Counted from the first letter of the stretch, positions 8,812-17,956 are shown. The stretch is DNA of 49,490 nt from an uncultured Lachnospiraceae bacterium (GCA_951800145.1 CATOJE010000021.1:1-49490); one strand, 5' to 3'. Translations and numbers: made by a program. The notes: generated by a model from the sequence alone, not told the origin.

Positions 8812-9906
8812 ATGAATGAACAAACCATCGCCTTTATCGGTCTTGGCCTCATAGGCGGCTCCATCGCCAGAGGCCTGAAGCGGTCGAACCCGGACATCAC
8901 CATCATGGCCTATATGCGGACCCGGGCTAAGCTGGAGCAGGCAAGGTCGGAAGGAATCGTGGATGTGATCCTGGATGGAATCGGGGAGCCCTTGAGGACA
9001 TGTGACGCCATCTTTTTATGTACTCCCGTGGAGTATAATGCCCAGTATCTGGCCGCCGTCAAGCCCTATCTGAAGGAAGGCGCCTTTATCACCGACGTGG
9101 GAAGCACCAAGACCAGCATCCACCAGGAGGTCATCCGTCAGGGAATGGAGGATGCTTTTGTAGGAGGCCATCCCATGGCAGGGTCAGAAAAGACCGGCTA
9201 TGAGCATTCCACAGACCATCTGCTGGAAAATGCCTTCTACATCATCACCCCCACCGCCCATGAGAAAAGCCGCGCTTTAAGCCGGCGGCTGGAGGAGATC
9301 GCCCTGGCCATCGGCGCCCTTCCCCTGATGCTGGATTATAAAGAGCATGACCAGGCAGTGGCTGCCATCAGCCACCTGCCCCATATCGTAGCCTCCAGCC
9401 TGGTGAATCTGGTCAGGGATTCTGATTCCCCCTCCGGGATCATGAAGCAGGTGGCCGCCGGGGGCTTTAAGGACATCACCCGGATCGCCTCCGCCTCCCC
9501 TGAGATGTGGGAGCAGATCTGCATTGCCAACCAGGGCCCTATCGCCTGGATCCTGGAGCAGTATATCCACTCCCTGACTCAGATCCTGGAGCAGGTAAGG
9601 GCCGGGGATCAGGCCAGGCTCCACCAGCTTTTCGCCGACTCCAGAGAATACCGGAACTCCATCACCGACCGCGCCAAGGGCGCCCTTCCTCCGGAATACT
9701 CCTTCTCCGTGGACATTGTAGATGAAGCAGGAGCCATCTCCACCTTATCCGTGGTGCTGGCTGCCAAGGGAATCAGCATCAAAAATATCGGCATTAATAA
9801 TAACCGGGAGCATGGGGAAGGGGCCCTGCGGATTACCTTCTATGAGAGGGAGGCGATGGAGGCGGCCCGGGCGCAGCTGGAGAAATACCACTATGAGATT
9901 TTGTAG
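8812..9906 (+). CDS. tyrA: Prephenate dehydrogenase with C-terminal ACT domain
   Basis: It oxidises prephenate to 4-hydroxyphenylpyruvate using NAD, committing the pathway to tyrosine. The 364-aa protein starts with a Rossmann motif (FIGLGLIGGSIARGLK) and continues with the prephenate dehydrogenase core: DVGSTKTSI, GGHPMAGSEKTGYEHS and HLPHIVASSLV. The last ~70 residues (SVDIVDEAGAISTLSVVLA onward) form an ACT regulatory domain of the kind that binds amino acid effectors. The ribosome site GGGAGG precedes the ATG. It lies between aroF and aroA, so the three genes give aromatic amino acid flow with tyrosine control at two points. Confidence 0.96.
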   Translation: MNEQTIAFIGLGLIGGSIARGLKRSNPDITIMAYMRTRAKLEQARSEGIVDVILDGIGEPLRTCDAIFLCTPVEYNAQYLAAVKPYLKEGAFITDVGSTKTSIHQEVIRQGMEDAFVGGHPMAGSEKTGYEHSTDHLLENAFYIITPTAHEKSRALSRRLEEIALAIGALPLMLDYKEHDQAVAAISHLPHIVASSLVNLVRDSDSPSGIMKQVAAGGFKDITRIASASPEMWEQICIANQGPIAWILEQYIHSLTQILEQVRAGDQARLHQLFADSREYRNSITDRAKGALPPEYSFSVDIVDEAGAISTLSVVLAAKGISIKNIGINNNREHGEGALRITFYEREAMEAARAQLEKYHYEIL

Positions 9907-9939
9907 GATATTTGATCAATCTAGGAAAGCAGGCTTACT

Positions 9940-11217
9940 ATGAAATTTTCGAAAGTCCCCCCTTTAAAAGGGGAAATCACCATACCAGGAGATAAATCCA
10001 TCTCCCACCGAAGCGTAATGCTGGGCGCCATCGCCAAGGGCACCACGGAAATCACCAATTTTCTTCAGGGGGCAGACTGCCTCTCCACCATCTCCTGCTT
10101 CCGCGCCATGGGCGTGGAGATAGAGAACGAGGGAAGCCGGGTCCTCGTCCGCGGCAAGGGCTTAAAAGGCTTAAAAAGGCCTGACGCCCCCCTGGACTGC
10201 GGGAACAGCGGGACTACCACCCGCCTGATCTCCGGCATCCTTGCCGCCCAGGATTTCGATGTAACCCTCACCGGGGATGCTTCCATACAAAAGCGCCCTA
10301 TGAAGCGGATTATGGATCCCTTATCCCAGATGGGGGCCCGGATCACAAGCCTACCGGGGAATGGCTGCGCCCCGCTCCACATCCAGGGAAGCCCTCTTTC
10401 GGGCATCCATTATACCTCTCCCGTAGCCTCCGCCCAGGTAAAGTCCGCTATCCTCCTGGCCGGACTCTATGCCCAGGGGGAGACTCAGGTCACGGAGCCC
10501 TATCTCTCAAGGAATCACTCAGAGCTGATGCTAAAGCATTTTGGCGCAGACATCCGCTCTGAGGGCTCCACGGCCTCCATCCGCCCTGCTGGGGAGCTTT
10601 CCGGCTGCCGGATCCAGGTGCCTGGGGACATCTCCTCCGCCGCCTTCTTCCTGGCCGCGGGGCTGATGGTTCCCGGCTCAGAAATCCTCATTAAAAATGT
10701 AGGCGTTAATCCCACCCGGGACGGCATGATCAAGGTCTGCCAGGCCATGGGCGGGGATGTGACTCTTTTGAATGTGAGAAATGATTCCGGGGAGCCGGCG
10801 GCGGATATTTTGGTCCGCCACAGCTCCCTTCATGGAACCACCATCGGCGGCGCTGTGATTCCCACCCTCATCGACGAGCTTCCCATGCTGGCCGCCCTGG
10901 CCTGCTTTGCAGAGGGGGAGACCGTGATCCGGGATGCGGCGGAGCTGAAGGTGAAGGAGTCCAACCGAATCGCTGTAATGGCAGCCGGCCTTTCCGCCAT
11001 GGGCGCGGATGTGAAGGAAACTGAGGACGGCATGATCATCCGGGGAGGGAGAGCACTTCACGGGGCAAGGATCGACAGCCACCTGGACCACCGGATCGCC
11101 ATGACCTTTGCCGTCACCGGTCTCTGCGCCCAGGGAGAAACTGAGATCCTGGGAGCTGAATGTGTGAATATCTCCTATCCTGGCTTTTACCAGGACTTAA
11201 AAAGGTGCGTGTCCTGA
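9940..11217 (+). CDS. aroA: 5-enolpyruvylshikimate-3-phosphate synthase
   Basis: EPSP synthase transfers enolpyruvyl from phosphoenolpyruvate to shikimate 3-phosphate. At 425 aa it has normal length. Signature regions are PGDKSISHRSVMLGAIAKG near residue 16, LDCGNSGTTTRL near 85, and the C-terminal KVKESNRIAVMA and LDHRIAMTFAVTGL blocks. The residue after GNSG is Thr and the loop TTTRLISGIL has substitutions relative to the class I pattern GNAGTAMR; the GNSGTTTRL form is common in Gram-positive enzymes. It is the last gene of the aro operon, followed by a strong terminator. Confidence 0.96.
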   Translation: MKFSKVPPLKGEITIPGDKSISHRSVMLGAIAKGTTEITNFLQGADCLSTISCFRAMGVEIENEGSRVLVRGKGLKGLKRPDAPLDCGNSGTTTRLISGILAAQDFDVTLTGDASIQKRPMKRIMDPLSQMGARITSLPGNGCAPLHIQGSPLSGIHYTSPVASAQVKSAILLAGLYAQGETQVTEPYLSRNHSELMLKHFGADIRSEGSTASIRPAGELSGCRIQVPGDISSAAFFLAAGLMVPGSEILIKNVGVNPTRDGMIKVCQAMGGDVTLLNVRNDSGEPAADILVRHSSLHGTTIGGAVIPTLIDELPMLAALACFAEGETVIRDAAELKVKESNRIAVMAAGLSAMGADVKETEDGMIIRGGRALHGARIDSHLDHRIAMTFAVTGLCAQGETEILGAECVNISYPGFYQDLKRCVS

Positions 11218-11270
11218 GTTCTGACATGCACCGCCGGAGCGCATTGGAAATCTGCGCCGCCAGGCACGCA

Positions 11271-11310
11271 AAAAACAGGCAGAAGGCGAAAAGCCCTCTG
11301 CCTGTTTTTA
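11271..11310. terminator. Bidirectional terminator between aroA and the lipoprotein gene
   Basis: AAAAACAGGCAGA and CTGCCTGTTTTTA flank a 15-base loop. The stem of AACAGGCAG with A-runs on one side and T-runs on the other serves the convergent aroA (plus) and lipoprotein (minus) genes. Confidence 0.92.
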
Positions 11311-11335
11311 TTCATAGGATTCATAACAATGGAAG

Positions 11336-12115
11336 CTACAGCCCCAGCATGCTTGCGTCGATCTCTGTATAGCTGTCTAAATCTCCAGGCGCCGTGATCT
11401 CTACTGCCTGGCCAGGATTATTATAGGTCATGTCCATATTCATATCTACGCTGACTGTCTCGCCCTCCAGGCTCATCTCCATCACCATCTTAATCTTAGC
11501 GCTGGAGAAATATCCGTCCTTATTTACTACAGACTCGCCGCTTACCTCCTTAATGGTGTAGGTAATATCCCCCAGTCCGTCCATGGCGCTGCCCATAGAG
11601 CTCATCAAATCCTTGGCATAGGTATCCATCTTGCTTGCATCCGCGGTAAAGGTCAGAACCTGATTATCTCCGTCCTTCTCCGCCTTGATGTCCTTTAAGT
11701 AAGAAGAATCCACGGTAACACCTCCCAGGCTCTGGGTGGCCTGCGCGGTCATCTCATCCAGATCCATGGCGTACTTCACCTTCTGGCCCATAAGATCCAT
11801 GTAGCAGTAGCCGCCTTCATAATACATGTTGGTGGGCATGCTCTGGCCCATAGCACTTGTGGTGCCGTCCATCAGATAACGCATGCTTTCGGAATTAATG
11901 CCGTCGATCTTCATGTTCATGTCCATGGACATATCCATGTTCTCTTCACCCTGGGTCATGTTCATGTCCAGCACATAGCTTGCGTCAACACTGGTCATCT
12001 CCTGGGCCTTCTTGGCCGCTGCATCATAGATCTCCTTTGGATCCTGCTTACCCCCGCATCCGGCCAGTGACAGAATCATCGCCGCGCTGAGTAACATCGT
12101 TGTCAGTTTCTTCAT
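11336..12115 (-). CDS. Methionine-rich lipoprotein of the DUF6612 type
   Basis: The start at 12115 is chosen over an in-frame ATG at 12202 because GAGGAGGAG lies just before it and the product then begins with a clean lipoprotein signal: MKK, a hydrophobic stretch, and the lipobox LAGC (Cys about residue 20). The mature part of ~240 aa is predicted to be a lipid-anchored, mostly beta-strand extracytoplasmic domain. The N-terminal half is rich in Met and Asp in alternation (for example MDMSMDMNM). The family is broadly seen in clostridia and has no assigned function; a resemblance to LppX/LolA-like lipid carriers is possible but unproven. It has its own promoter and shares the terminator at 11271-11310 with aroA. 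Confidence 0.8.
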   Translation of the reverse strand: MKKLTTMLLSAAMILSLAGCGGKQDPKEIYDAAAKKAQEMTSVDASYVLDMNMTQGEENMDMSMDMNMKIDGINSESMRYLMDGTTSAMGQSMPTNMYYEGGYCYMDLMGQKVKYAMDLDEMTAQATQSLGGVTVDSSYLKDIKAEKDGDNQVLTFTADASKMDTYAKDLMSSMGSAMDGLGDITYTIKEVSGESVVNKDGYFSSAKIKMVMEMSLEGETVSVDMNMDMTYNNPGQAVEITAPGDLDSYTEIDASMLGL

Positions 12116-12173
12116 AGCTCCTCCTCTTTTTCGGGCGCCCCTCTCCGGACGCCATAATGATACTGCAGCTTCT

Positions 12174-12202
12174 AGCATACCACATTTCCCGGACAAATTC
12201 AA
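12174..12202 (-). promoter_or_regulatory. Promoter of the lipoprotein gene
   Basis: TTGAAT at 12202-12197, a 17-bp spacer and TATGCT at 12179-12174 on the minus strand, about 60 bp before the chosen start. Confidence 0.6.
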
Positions 12203-12227
12203 TCCCGATTTCGTTAAAAAATTGAAA

Positions 12228-14066
12228 TCACTCCACCGTCACACTTTTCGCCAGGTTCCTTGGCTTATCCACGTCCAGTCCCTTGGCCACCGCCACATAA
12301 TATCCTAAAAGCTGCAGCGGGATCACCGCCAGGCTGGTGGTGAAATGCTCATCCGTCCTGGGCACATACACCGTAAAATCCGCCACATCCTCCACGCTGT
12401 AATTCCCAAAGCTGGTAAGCCCCATTAAGTAAGCCCCCCGGCTCTTCACCTCCACCATATTGCTTACGGTTTTCTCGAAAAGCGCCTTCTGGGATAAGAC
12501 GCCGATCACCAGGATCCCCTTTTCGATCAGGGAAATGGTCCCGTGCTTTAATTCCCCGGCAGCGTAAGCCTCTGAGTGGACATAGCTGATCTCCTTCATC
12601 TTCAGGCTTCCCTCCAGGCTGATGGCATAGTCCAGGCCTCTGCCGATGAAGAAAATATCCCTGGCATTAGCAAATTTAGCTGCAAACCACTGGATCCGCT
12701 CCTTGTCATCCAGGATTCTCTGGATCTTATCCGGAAGGCTCCGCAGCTCCTCCACCATGCTGGAAAGCCTCTCATCCTCCATCTGCCCCCTGGCCCTGGC
12801 AAAGCCCATGGCCAGAAGATAACACACCACAAGCTGGGCGCTGTAGGCCTTGGTGGTGGCCACGGCGATCTCCGGCCCGGCTACGGTATAGCAGACTCCG
12901 TCCGCCTCCCGGGCGATGGAGCTTCCCACCACATTCACCACTGCCAGCGTCCACACCCCCTGCTTCTTTGCCTCCCGAAGCGCCGCCAGGCTGTCGGCGG
13001 TTTCCCCGGACTGGCTGATGATGATCACCATATCCTCCGGGTCAAGAAGCGGCTTCCGGTAGCGGAATTCTGACGCCAGCTCCACCCGCACCGGAACCCT
13101 TGCCAGATCCTCCATCACATACTGGGCCGCAATCCCCACATGATAGGCGGAGCCGCAGGCCACGATATGGATCTGCCGGACGCTCTGCATCCGTTCCTCG
13201 CTTAAGCCCGTGTCGGTAAAATCCAGCATCCCGTCCTTGAGAAAGGAATTACAGGTATCCGCCACAGCCTTAGGCTGCTCATGGATCTCCTTCATCATAA
13301 AATGCTCGAACCCGGCCTTCTCCGCTGCCTCCGCGTCCCACTTGATCTCGGTGGTCTCCTTTTCCACCGGCTCGCCGTCCAGATTATAGAAGGTAATCTC
13401 CCCCTTCTGCACGCGGGCCATCTCCAGGTTATCGATGTAGTACACATTCCTGGCATATTTTAATATGGCCGGCACATCGGAGGCGATGTAGGATTCCCCG
13501 TTCTGAACTCCCAGGATCAGCGGGCTTTCCTTCCTAGCCACATAGATTTCCCCGGGAAAGTCCTGAAACATCACCGCCAGGGCATAGGACCCCCGCACCC
13601 GCACCATAGTTTTGGACAGGGCGTCGATGGGCCCCATCTCATACTTCTTGTAGTAGTAGTCCACCAGCTTCACCACTACCTCTGTGTCCGTCTGGGAGTA
13701 AAAGGTATATCCCTTCCGCAAAAGCTTATCCTTCAGCTCCTGGTAATTCTCAATAATGCCATTATGTACCCCTACCACCTCGCCTTTATCGCTGCAGTGG
13801 GGGTGGGCATTCCTCTCTGATGGCTCCCCGTGGGTGGCCCAGCGGGTGTGTCCGATGCCGCAGGTTCCCTTTAGCTCCTCCCCGCCGTTTGTCTTCTCTG
13901 AGAGGAAGCGGAGCCGCCCCTTGGCCTTAACGATCTCCACAGCCGAGGCCCCGTCCCGGATGGCCAGGCCCGCCGAATCATATCCCCGGTACTCCAGCTT
14001 GGAAAGGCCGTCTAAAAGAATGGGGGCCGCCTGGTGATCTCCTACAAATCCTACTATCCCGCACAT
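12228..14066 (-). CDS. glmS: Glutamine-fructose-6-phosphate aminotransferase (isomerizing)
   Basis: GlmS makes glucosamine 6-phosphate from fructose 6-phosphate and glutamine, feeding UDP-GlcNAc for peptidoglycan and glycans. The 612-aa protein has the N-terminal glutaminase start MCGIVGFVGD (Cys2 becomes the N-terminal nucleophile), GHTRWATHG and HPHCSDKGEVVGVHNGIIENYQ-type motifs. Two SIS sugar isomerase domains follow (SQSGETADSLAAL; GRGLDYAISLEGSLKMKEI), and it ends in the conserved DKPRNLAKSVTVE. AAGGAG precedes the start. Only 27 bp separate it from ugd, so there is no room for the glmS ribozyme that many Gram-positive glmS genes carry. It is the third gene of the epimerase-ugd-glmS operon. 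Confidence 0.97.
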   Translation of the reverse strand: MCGIVGFVGDHQAAPILLDGLSKLEYRGYDSAGLAIRDGASAVEIVKAKGRLRFLSEKTNGGEELKGTCGIGHTRWATHGEPSERNAHPHCSDKGEVVGVHNGIIENYQELKDKLLRKGYTFYSQTDTEVVVKLVDYYYKKYEMGPIDALSKTMVRVRGSYALAVMFQDFPGEIYVARKESPLILGVQNGESYIASDVPAILKYARNVYYIDNLEMARVQKGEITFYNLDGEPVEKETTEIKWDAEAAEKAGFEHFMMKEIHEQPKAVADTCNSFLKDGMLDFTDTGLSEERMQSVRQIHIVACGSAYHVGIAAQYVMEDLARVPVRVELASEFRYRKPLLDPEDMVIIISQSGETADSLAALREAKKQGVWTLAVVNVVGSSIAREADGVCYTVAGPEIAVATTKAYSAQLVVCYLLAMGFARARGQMEDERLSSMVEELRSLPDKIQRILDDKERIQWFAAKFANARDIFFIGRGLDYAISLEGSLKMKEISYVHSEAYAAGELKHGTISLIEKGILVIGVLSQKALFEKTVSNMVEVKSRGAYLMGLTSFGNYSVEDVADFTVYVPRTDEHFTTSLAVIPLQLLGYYVAVAKGLDVDKPRNLAKSVTVE

Positions 14067-14093
14067 TGATTCATCTCTCCTTATATTTTACTA

Positions 14094-15332
14094 TTAATCC
14101 TTATGGAATAAGTCTCTGGTATATACCTTATCCCTCACATCATCCAGGCATGGATCGTAACGGTTTGCAATAATGGCGTCACAGGCCTGCTTAAAGGCTT
14201 CCAGGTCATTCACCACCTTGCTGCCGAAGAAGGAGGCGCCGTCCTCCAGGGTGGGCTCGTATACCACCACGGTAGCGCCCTTGGCCTTAATCCGCTTCAT
14301 AATCCCCTGGATGGAGCTCTGGCGGAAGTTATCAGAATGGCTCTTCATGGTCAGGCGGTAGACGCCGATGACCGTCTCCTTCTCCTTTTCCCGCTCCCAG
14401 CTGCTGCTGGCCGTGTAGTAGCCCGCCTTATCCAGGACCCGGTCCGCGATAAAATCCTTCCTGGTGCGGTTGGACTCCACTATCGCCTCAATCAGGTTCT
14501 CCGGCACATCTGCATAATTAGCCAGAAGCTGCTTCGTATCCTTGGGCAGGCAGTAGCCTCCATAGCCGAAGGATGGGTTATTATAATGGAACCCAATCCT
14601 GGGATCCAGACACACCCCGTTTATGATCTGCTGTGTATCCAGCCCCTTCATCTCCGCATAGGTGTCCAGCTCATTAAAGTAGGAAACCCTGAGGGCCAGG
14701 TAGGTATTGGCAAAGAGCTTCACTGCCTCCGCCTCCGTAAAACCCATGTAGAGGGTATCAATCTCCTCCTTCAGCGCCCCCTCCTGCAAAAGCCCGGCAA
14801 ACACACGGGCCGCCTCCATAAGCCGCTCATCCTCCAGATCCGTCCCCACGATAATCCGGGAGGGGTAAAGGTTATCATAAAGCGCCTTGGACTCCCGGAG
14901 GAATTCGGGGCTGAAGAGGATATTTTTACTTCCCGTCTTCTGGCGGATGGAACGGGTAAAGCCTACGGGGATGGTGGACTTAATCACCATAATGGCCTTT
15001 GGATTACACTCCATCACCAGCCGGATCACCGCTTCCACTGCTGAGGTGTCGAAGTAATTCTTCTTGCTGTCATAATTGGTAGGGGCGGCGATGATGACAA
15101 ATTCCGCATCCCCATAGGCCTCCCTGCCGTCCAGTGTAGCCCGCAGGTCCAGGGGCTTCTCCGCCAGGTATTTCTCAATATAATCATCCTGGATGGGGGA
15201 GAGCCTCCGGTTAATCTTATCCACCTTCTCCGGAACCACATCCACTGCCGTCACCTGATGGTGCTGTGCCAGAAGCACTGCCAGGGACAGTCCCACATAT
15301 CCAGTACCTGCTACTGCAATCCTTCGCTTCAT
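14094..15332 (-). CDS. ugd: UDP-glucose 6-dehydrogenase family nucleotide-sugar dehydrogenase
   Basis: It oxidises UDP-glucose to UDP-glucuronate with two NAD. The 412-aa protein begins with a Rossmann motif ([15 protein letters not shown]) and has the family signatures [17 protein letters not shown], a dimerisation helix with [15 protein letters not shown], and the catalytic Cys261 in [15 protein letters not shown]. The C-terminal UDP-binding domain is complete. It is preceded by the UDP-sugar epimerase gene (78 bp gap) and followed by glmS (27 bp gap). Together with the epimerase it should convert UDP-glucose to UDP-glucuronate and then UDP-galacturonate, building blocks for acidic surface polysaccharide. 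Confidence 0.93.
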   Translation of the reverse strand: MKRRIAVAGTGYVGLSLAVLLAQHHQVTAVDVVPEKVDKINRRLSPIQDDYIEKYLAEKPLDLRATLDGREAYGDAEFVIIAAPTNYDSKKNYFDTSAVEAVIRLVMECNPKAIMVIKSTIPVGFTRSIRQKTGSKNILFSPEFLRESKALYDNLYPSRIIVGTDLEDERLMEAARVFAGLLQEGALKEEIDTLYMGFTEAEAVKLFANTYLALRVSYFNELDTYAEMKGLDTQQIINGVCLDPRIGFHYNNPSFGYGGYCLPKDTKQLLANYADVPENLIEAIVESNRTRKDFIADRVLDKAGYYTASSSWEREKEKETVIGVYRLTMKSHSDNFRQSSIQGIMKRIKAKGATVVVYEPTLEDGASFFGSKVVNDLEAFKQACDAIIANRYDPCLDDVRDKVYTRDLFHKD

Positions 15333-15410
15333 ATCCTCTTAAACCTTTTTCCTTTCTTTATTTCCGCCGGCCATGGGCCAGGCGCCCTGCTTCGCTTTCC
15401 CTTTCAGCCT

Positions 15411-16499
15411 TTAAACCTGATAAAACTCCTTATACCACCGGGCAAAGCTCCTTAAGCCCTCCCGCAGGCTGGTAGAAGGCTTAAAGCCAAAGTCCCGCTC
15501 CAGGGCCGCTGTATCCGCATAGGTCACCGGCACATCCCCCGGCTGCATAGGCGCCAGCTCCTTGTGGACCTCAAAGTCATAGTCCTCCGGCAGGACCCCG
15601 GCCAGAACCAGCTCCTGCTGAAGAATATCCACGAAATCCAGGAGGTTCTCCGGGCGGCTGTTGCCGATATTATAGACTGCATAGGGCGGGATGGGAAGGC
15701 CGTCCTCCCCATTTCGCCGCTCTGGGGGAGACTGCATCACCCGCTTCACCCCTTCCACAATATCATCCACATAGGTGAAATCCCGCCTGCAGTTTCCGTA
15801 ATTAAAGATCCGGATGGTTTCCCCCCGTAAGAGCTTATCCGTAAAGCCAAAATAAGCCATATCCGGCCGCCCTGCAGGCCCGTACACCGTAAAAAACCGA
15901 AGTCCGGTGGAGGGGATGTTATAAAGCTTGCTGTAGGCGTGGGCCAGAAGCTCATTAGACTTCTTGGTAGCCGCGTAGAGGGATACCGGGTTGTCCACCT
16001 TATCCTCTGTGGAATAGGGCACCTTTGTATTGCTCCCGTAAACCGAGGAGCTGGAGGCATAGACAAGATGCTCCACTCCCCTTTTTCCATGATCATAGGA
16101 ATGGCGGCAGGCCTCCAGAATATGGTAAAACCCTATGATATTTGCCTCAATGTAAGCGTCCGGATTGGTGATGGAGTAGCGCACCCCTGCCTGGGCCGCC
16201 AGGTTTACCACTAGCTCCGGGCGATAGGTCTCAAATACCTCCTCCACCAAAGCCTTATCTGTAATGGAGCCCTTGATAAAGGTCCAGGAGGAATCCGGGT
16301 GCGCCTCCTTCTCCTTCCCGATCTGGCCCAGCCGGTACTCCTTAATGGCAGGATCATAGTAATCATTCATATTGTCAATGCCGATAATCGTTACCGGCGA
16401 TGCCTTCCGCAAAAGCTCCAGGACCAGATTCCCGCCGATAAACCCGGCGGCACCTGTGACCAGGATGGTCCTTCCGGTTAATGTCATCCCTTGTTTCAT
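15411..16499 (-). CDS. NAD-dependent UDP-glucuronate 4-epimerase-like protein
   Basis: A short-chain dehydrogenase/reductase of about 362 aa. The Rossmann motif GAAGFIG lies at residues 16-22, with SSSSVYG around 149-155, the catalytic YxxxK pair Y175/K179 in YAATKK, and GNCRRDFTYVDDIVEGV. The last motif is typical of UDP-glucuronate 4-epimerases (CapI-like) rather than GalE. An in-frame ATG at 16619 exists, but it lies inside the promoter. The start at 16499 has AAGGAG nine bases upstream. As first gene of an operon with ugd and glmS, epimerisation of UDP-glucuronate to UDP-galacturonate is the best inference. UDP-glucose 4-epimerase or another UDP-sugar activity cannot be excluded. Confidence 0.88.
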   Translation of the reverse strand: MKQGMTLTGRTILVTGAAGFIGGNLVLELLRKASPVTIIGIDNMNDYYDPAIKEYRLGQIGKEKEAHPDSSWTFIKGSITDKALVEEVFETYRPELVVNLAAQAGVRYSITNPDAYIEANIIGFYHILEACRHSYDHGKRGVEHLVYASSSSVYGSNTKVPYSTEDKVDNPVSLYAATKKSNELLAHAYSKLYNIPSTGLRFFTVYGPAGRPDMAYFGFTDKLLRGETIRIFNYGNCRRDFTYVDDIVEGVKRVMQSPPERRNGEDGLPIPPYAVYNIGNSRPENLLDFVDILQQELVLAGVLPEDYDFEVHKELAPMQPGDVPVTYADTAALERDFGFKPSTSLREGLRSFARWYKEFYQV

Positions 16500-16590
16500 C
16501 CTTCCTTGCTCCTTCCGTAACATACATAGCACAGCACTGCACTGCGCTGTGCGCGCCCTGCCGGGCTGTGACCAGCAGCACAGCACCACC

Positions 16591-16619
16591 ATTTTACCAC
16601 GGGGGATAAGGGAACGCAA
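16591..16619 (-). promoter_or_regulatory. Promoter of the epimerase-ugd-glmS operon
   Basis: TTGCGT at 16619-16614, a 17-bp spacer and TAAAAT at 16596-16591 on the minus strand. The leader after it (16590-16500) is GC-rich with GCACAGC/GCTGTGC arms that could fold into a hairpin; it matches no riboswitch I know. Confidence 0.6.
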
Positions 16620-16644
16620 GGATATCTTCGAGCTTCGGAAAACA

Positions 16645-16695
16645 CAAAGGGTGCAACACCCTCTTATAGCCTTAAGAGGAGCATTACACCCTTGT
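16645..16695 (-). terminator. Complex hairpin, likely end of the flagellar/chemotaxis transcript
   Basis: Nested inverted repeats: outer arms CAAAGGGTG and CACCCTTG, and an inner CCTCTTA/TAAGAGG pair. A small GGGTG/CACCC pair sits in the same stretch. On the minus strand the last stem is followed by TTTGTGTTTTCC, a weak T-run. It lies between the last gene of the minus-strand flagellar operon and the next promoter, so a terminator role fits, although the T-run is imperfect. Confidence 0.45.
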
Positions 16696-16713
16696 ACGCT
16701 CTATTCTTTTATT

Positions 16714-16857
16714 GTTACTGCTCACGGCCCTGCCGTTCACAGCAGCAAAATGCACACAAAATGGCCATTCTGTCCATTTTGGCGCCGAAACCCTCGGGTT
16801 CACTGTGACTTTCACTCACAGTGAACGCCTCGCGGGATACTGGCCGTGAATAATAAC
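16714..16857. mobile_element. 144-bp palindromic element flanked by 8-bp direct repeats (MITE-like)
   Basis: The ends are near-perfect inverted repeats: GTTACTGCTCACGGCC at 16714-16729 and GGCCGTGAATAATAAC at 16842-16857 (13 of 16 positions pair). Directly outside them is CTTTTATT on both sides (16706-16713 and 16858-16865), which looks like a target-site duplication. Inside is a perfect 10-bp inverted repeat TTCACTGTGA / TCACAGTGAA (16799-16825) with a 7-base loop, plus an AAAATGG/CCATTTT pair. It contains no credible gene. This combination is the signature of a non-autonomous miniature inverted-repeat transposable element. Copies elsewhere in the genome cannot be checked here. Confidence 0.65.
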
Positions 16858-16876
16858 CTTTTATTCGACCCGGCTC

Positions 16877-17956
16877 CTACTGCCACATCCCCAGCTCATC
16901 CTCGGTTAGCAGAAGATCCACCTGGGCCGCCACATTCTCATCGGTGGCCTCCTGATAGCCCCGTAAGGGCAGATTCCCCACCGCCTGCCTGGCCTCTGCC
17001 ATGGTCATGTCCCAGAAGGCCTTATCCTCCTCGCTTCCATTAAGGCAGTAGAGGGCGCCGCCCCAGTCGTCCAGCTCTGTGGAAAAGCTCCACACATTTT
17101 CAAAGCGGGAGGTTTCCATCTCCAGCTGGAACAAGCGGAGATTCTCCTCATCCTCCCGGATCTCCAGCCAGATCCCCTGGCCTCCCGGATCCTGGTACAG
17201 GGTGCTCCGCTCCCCCTCGCCGGTCTCATCAAACTCAGCCGCCAGCTGGAACTTTCCCTCCTCCGGATCCCACACAGCGATCTGGATCAGGCTTCCATCT
17301 GTGATAAACTGTCCCAGGGCCTCCGCCTGGCTAATCCCCAGGCTCATGCCCAGCTGCTCTAAGGCCACACCTCTGCCGGCCGCCGCAGCCGCCGCTGTCT
17401 GTATGGTCTGAGCCTCCTCCCAGGCCGTCCGCTCTGTTACCACGATGTCCCGGTATCCGTCCTGGTTCAGATCCGTCAGCAGGAAATACCGCTTCGTTTC
17501 TTCAGGGGAAGCCGCGCCCTGGCTGCCGGCACCGGCACCTTTCTTTGTGCCGGAGGACTTCTTCTTTGTCTTAGACGCCTTCTTAATCTCTGACTTAACC
17601 TTTTTCCGGTAATTATCATAGGCCTCCAGGATGGCGCCGTCCGGACCCACATACCGGTTATCCGGAGTGAAGGTATTGGTCAGCATGGCGCCGTCCTCCC
17701 CCATATAATGGCGGGTGCCCTCCCCCTGGTTGGAAACCCACCCGGTCTTCATATATCCCTTGGAGTCCAGGTAGTATGTCTTTCCATCCACTTCGATCCA
17801 CTCATCCATCAGCGGCTCGCCGGAATAATCAAAATACATCCAGTGCTTTCCGTCCTCGGAGCGATCCCACTCATCTGCCATAGCAGGAAAGGCCGCCGAA
17901 GCCATCACAAGGACAGCCAGGCAGCCTGCAGCCTGTCTCTTCATCCATCTCTTCAT
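16877..17956 (-). CDS. Secreted cell-wall-binding-repeat protein of unknown function
   Basis: A 359-aa protein with an N-terminal signal peptide (MKRWMKRQAAGCLAVLVMA, cleavage likely after AFPAMA). It has choline-binding-type aromatic repeats at about residues 30-110 (KHWMYFDYSGE, GKTYYLDSKGYMKTGW, TRHYMGEDGA), then a Lys-rich linker (about 115-145) and a C-terminal region of ~210 aa. A DLNQDGYRD segment in that region resembles an EF-hand/dockerin-like or FG-GAP calcium loop. The start abuts the cheV stop with no gap, suggesting translational coupling; a second ATG four codons on is an alternative. Position at the end of the flagellar operon suggests an envelope role connected with motility, but that is only inference. 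Confidence 0.75.
   Translation of the reverse strand: MKRWMKRQAAGCLAVLVMASAAFPAMADEWDRSEDGKHWMYFDYSGEPLMDEWIEVDGKTYYLDSKGYMKTGWVSNQGEGTRHYMGEDGAMLTNTFTPDNRYVGPDGAILEAYDNYRKKVKSEIKKASKTKKKSSGTKKGAGAGSQGAASPEETKRYFLLTDLNQDGYRDIVVTERTAWEEAQTIQTAAAAAAGRGVALEQLGMSLGISQAEALGQFITDGSLIQIAVWDPEEGKFQLAAEFDETGEGERSTLYQDPGGQGIWLEIREDEENLRLFQLEMETSRFENVWSFSTELDDWGGALYCLNGSEEDKAFWDMTMAEARQAVGNLPLRGYQEATDENVAAQVDLLLTEDELGMWQ

Noticed and set aside
12228..14093. glmS ribozyme upstream of glmS
   Set aside because: Only 27 bp separate glmS from ugd and they hold just the ribosome site.
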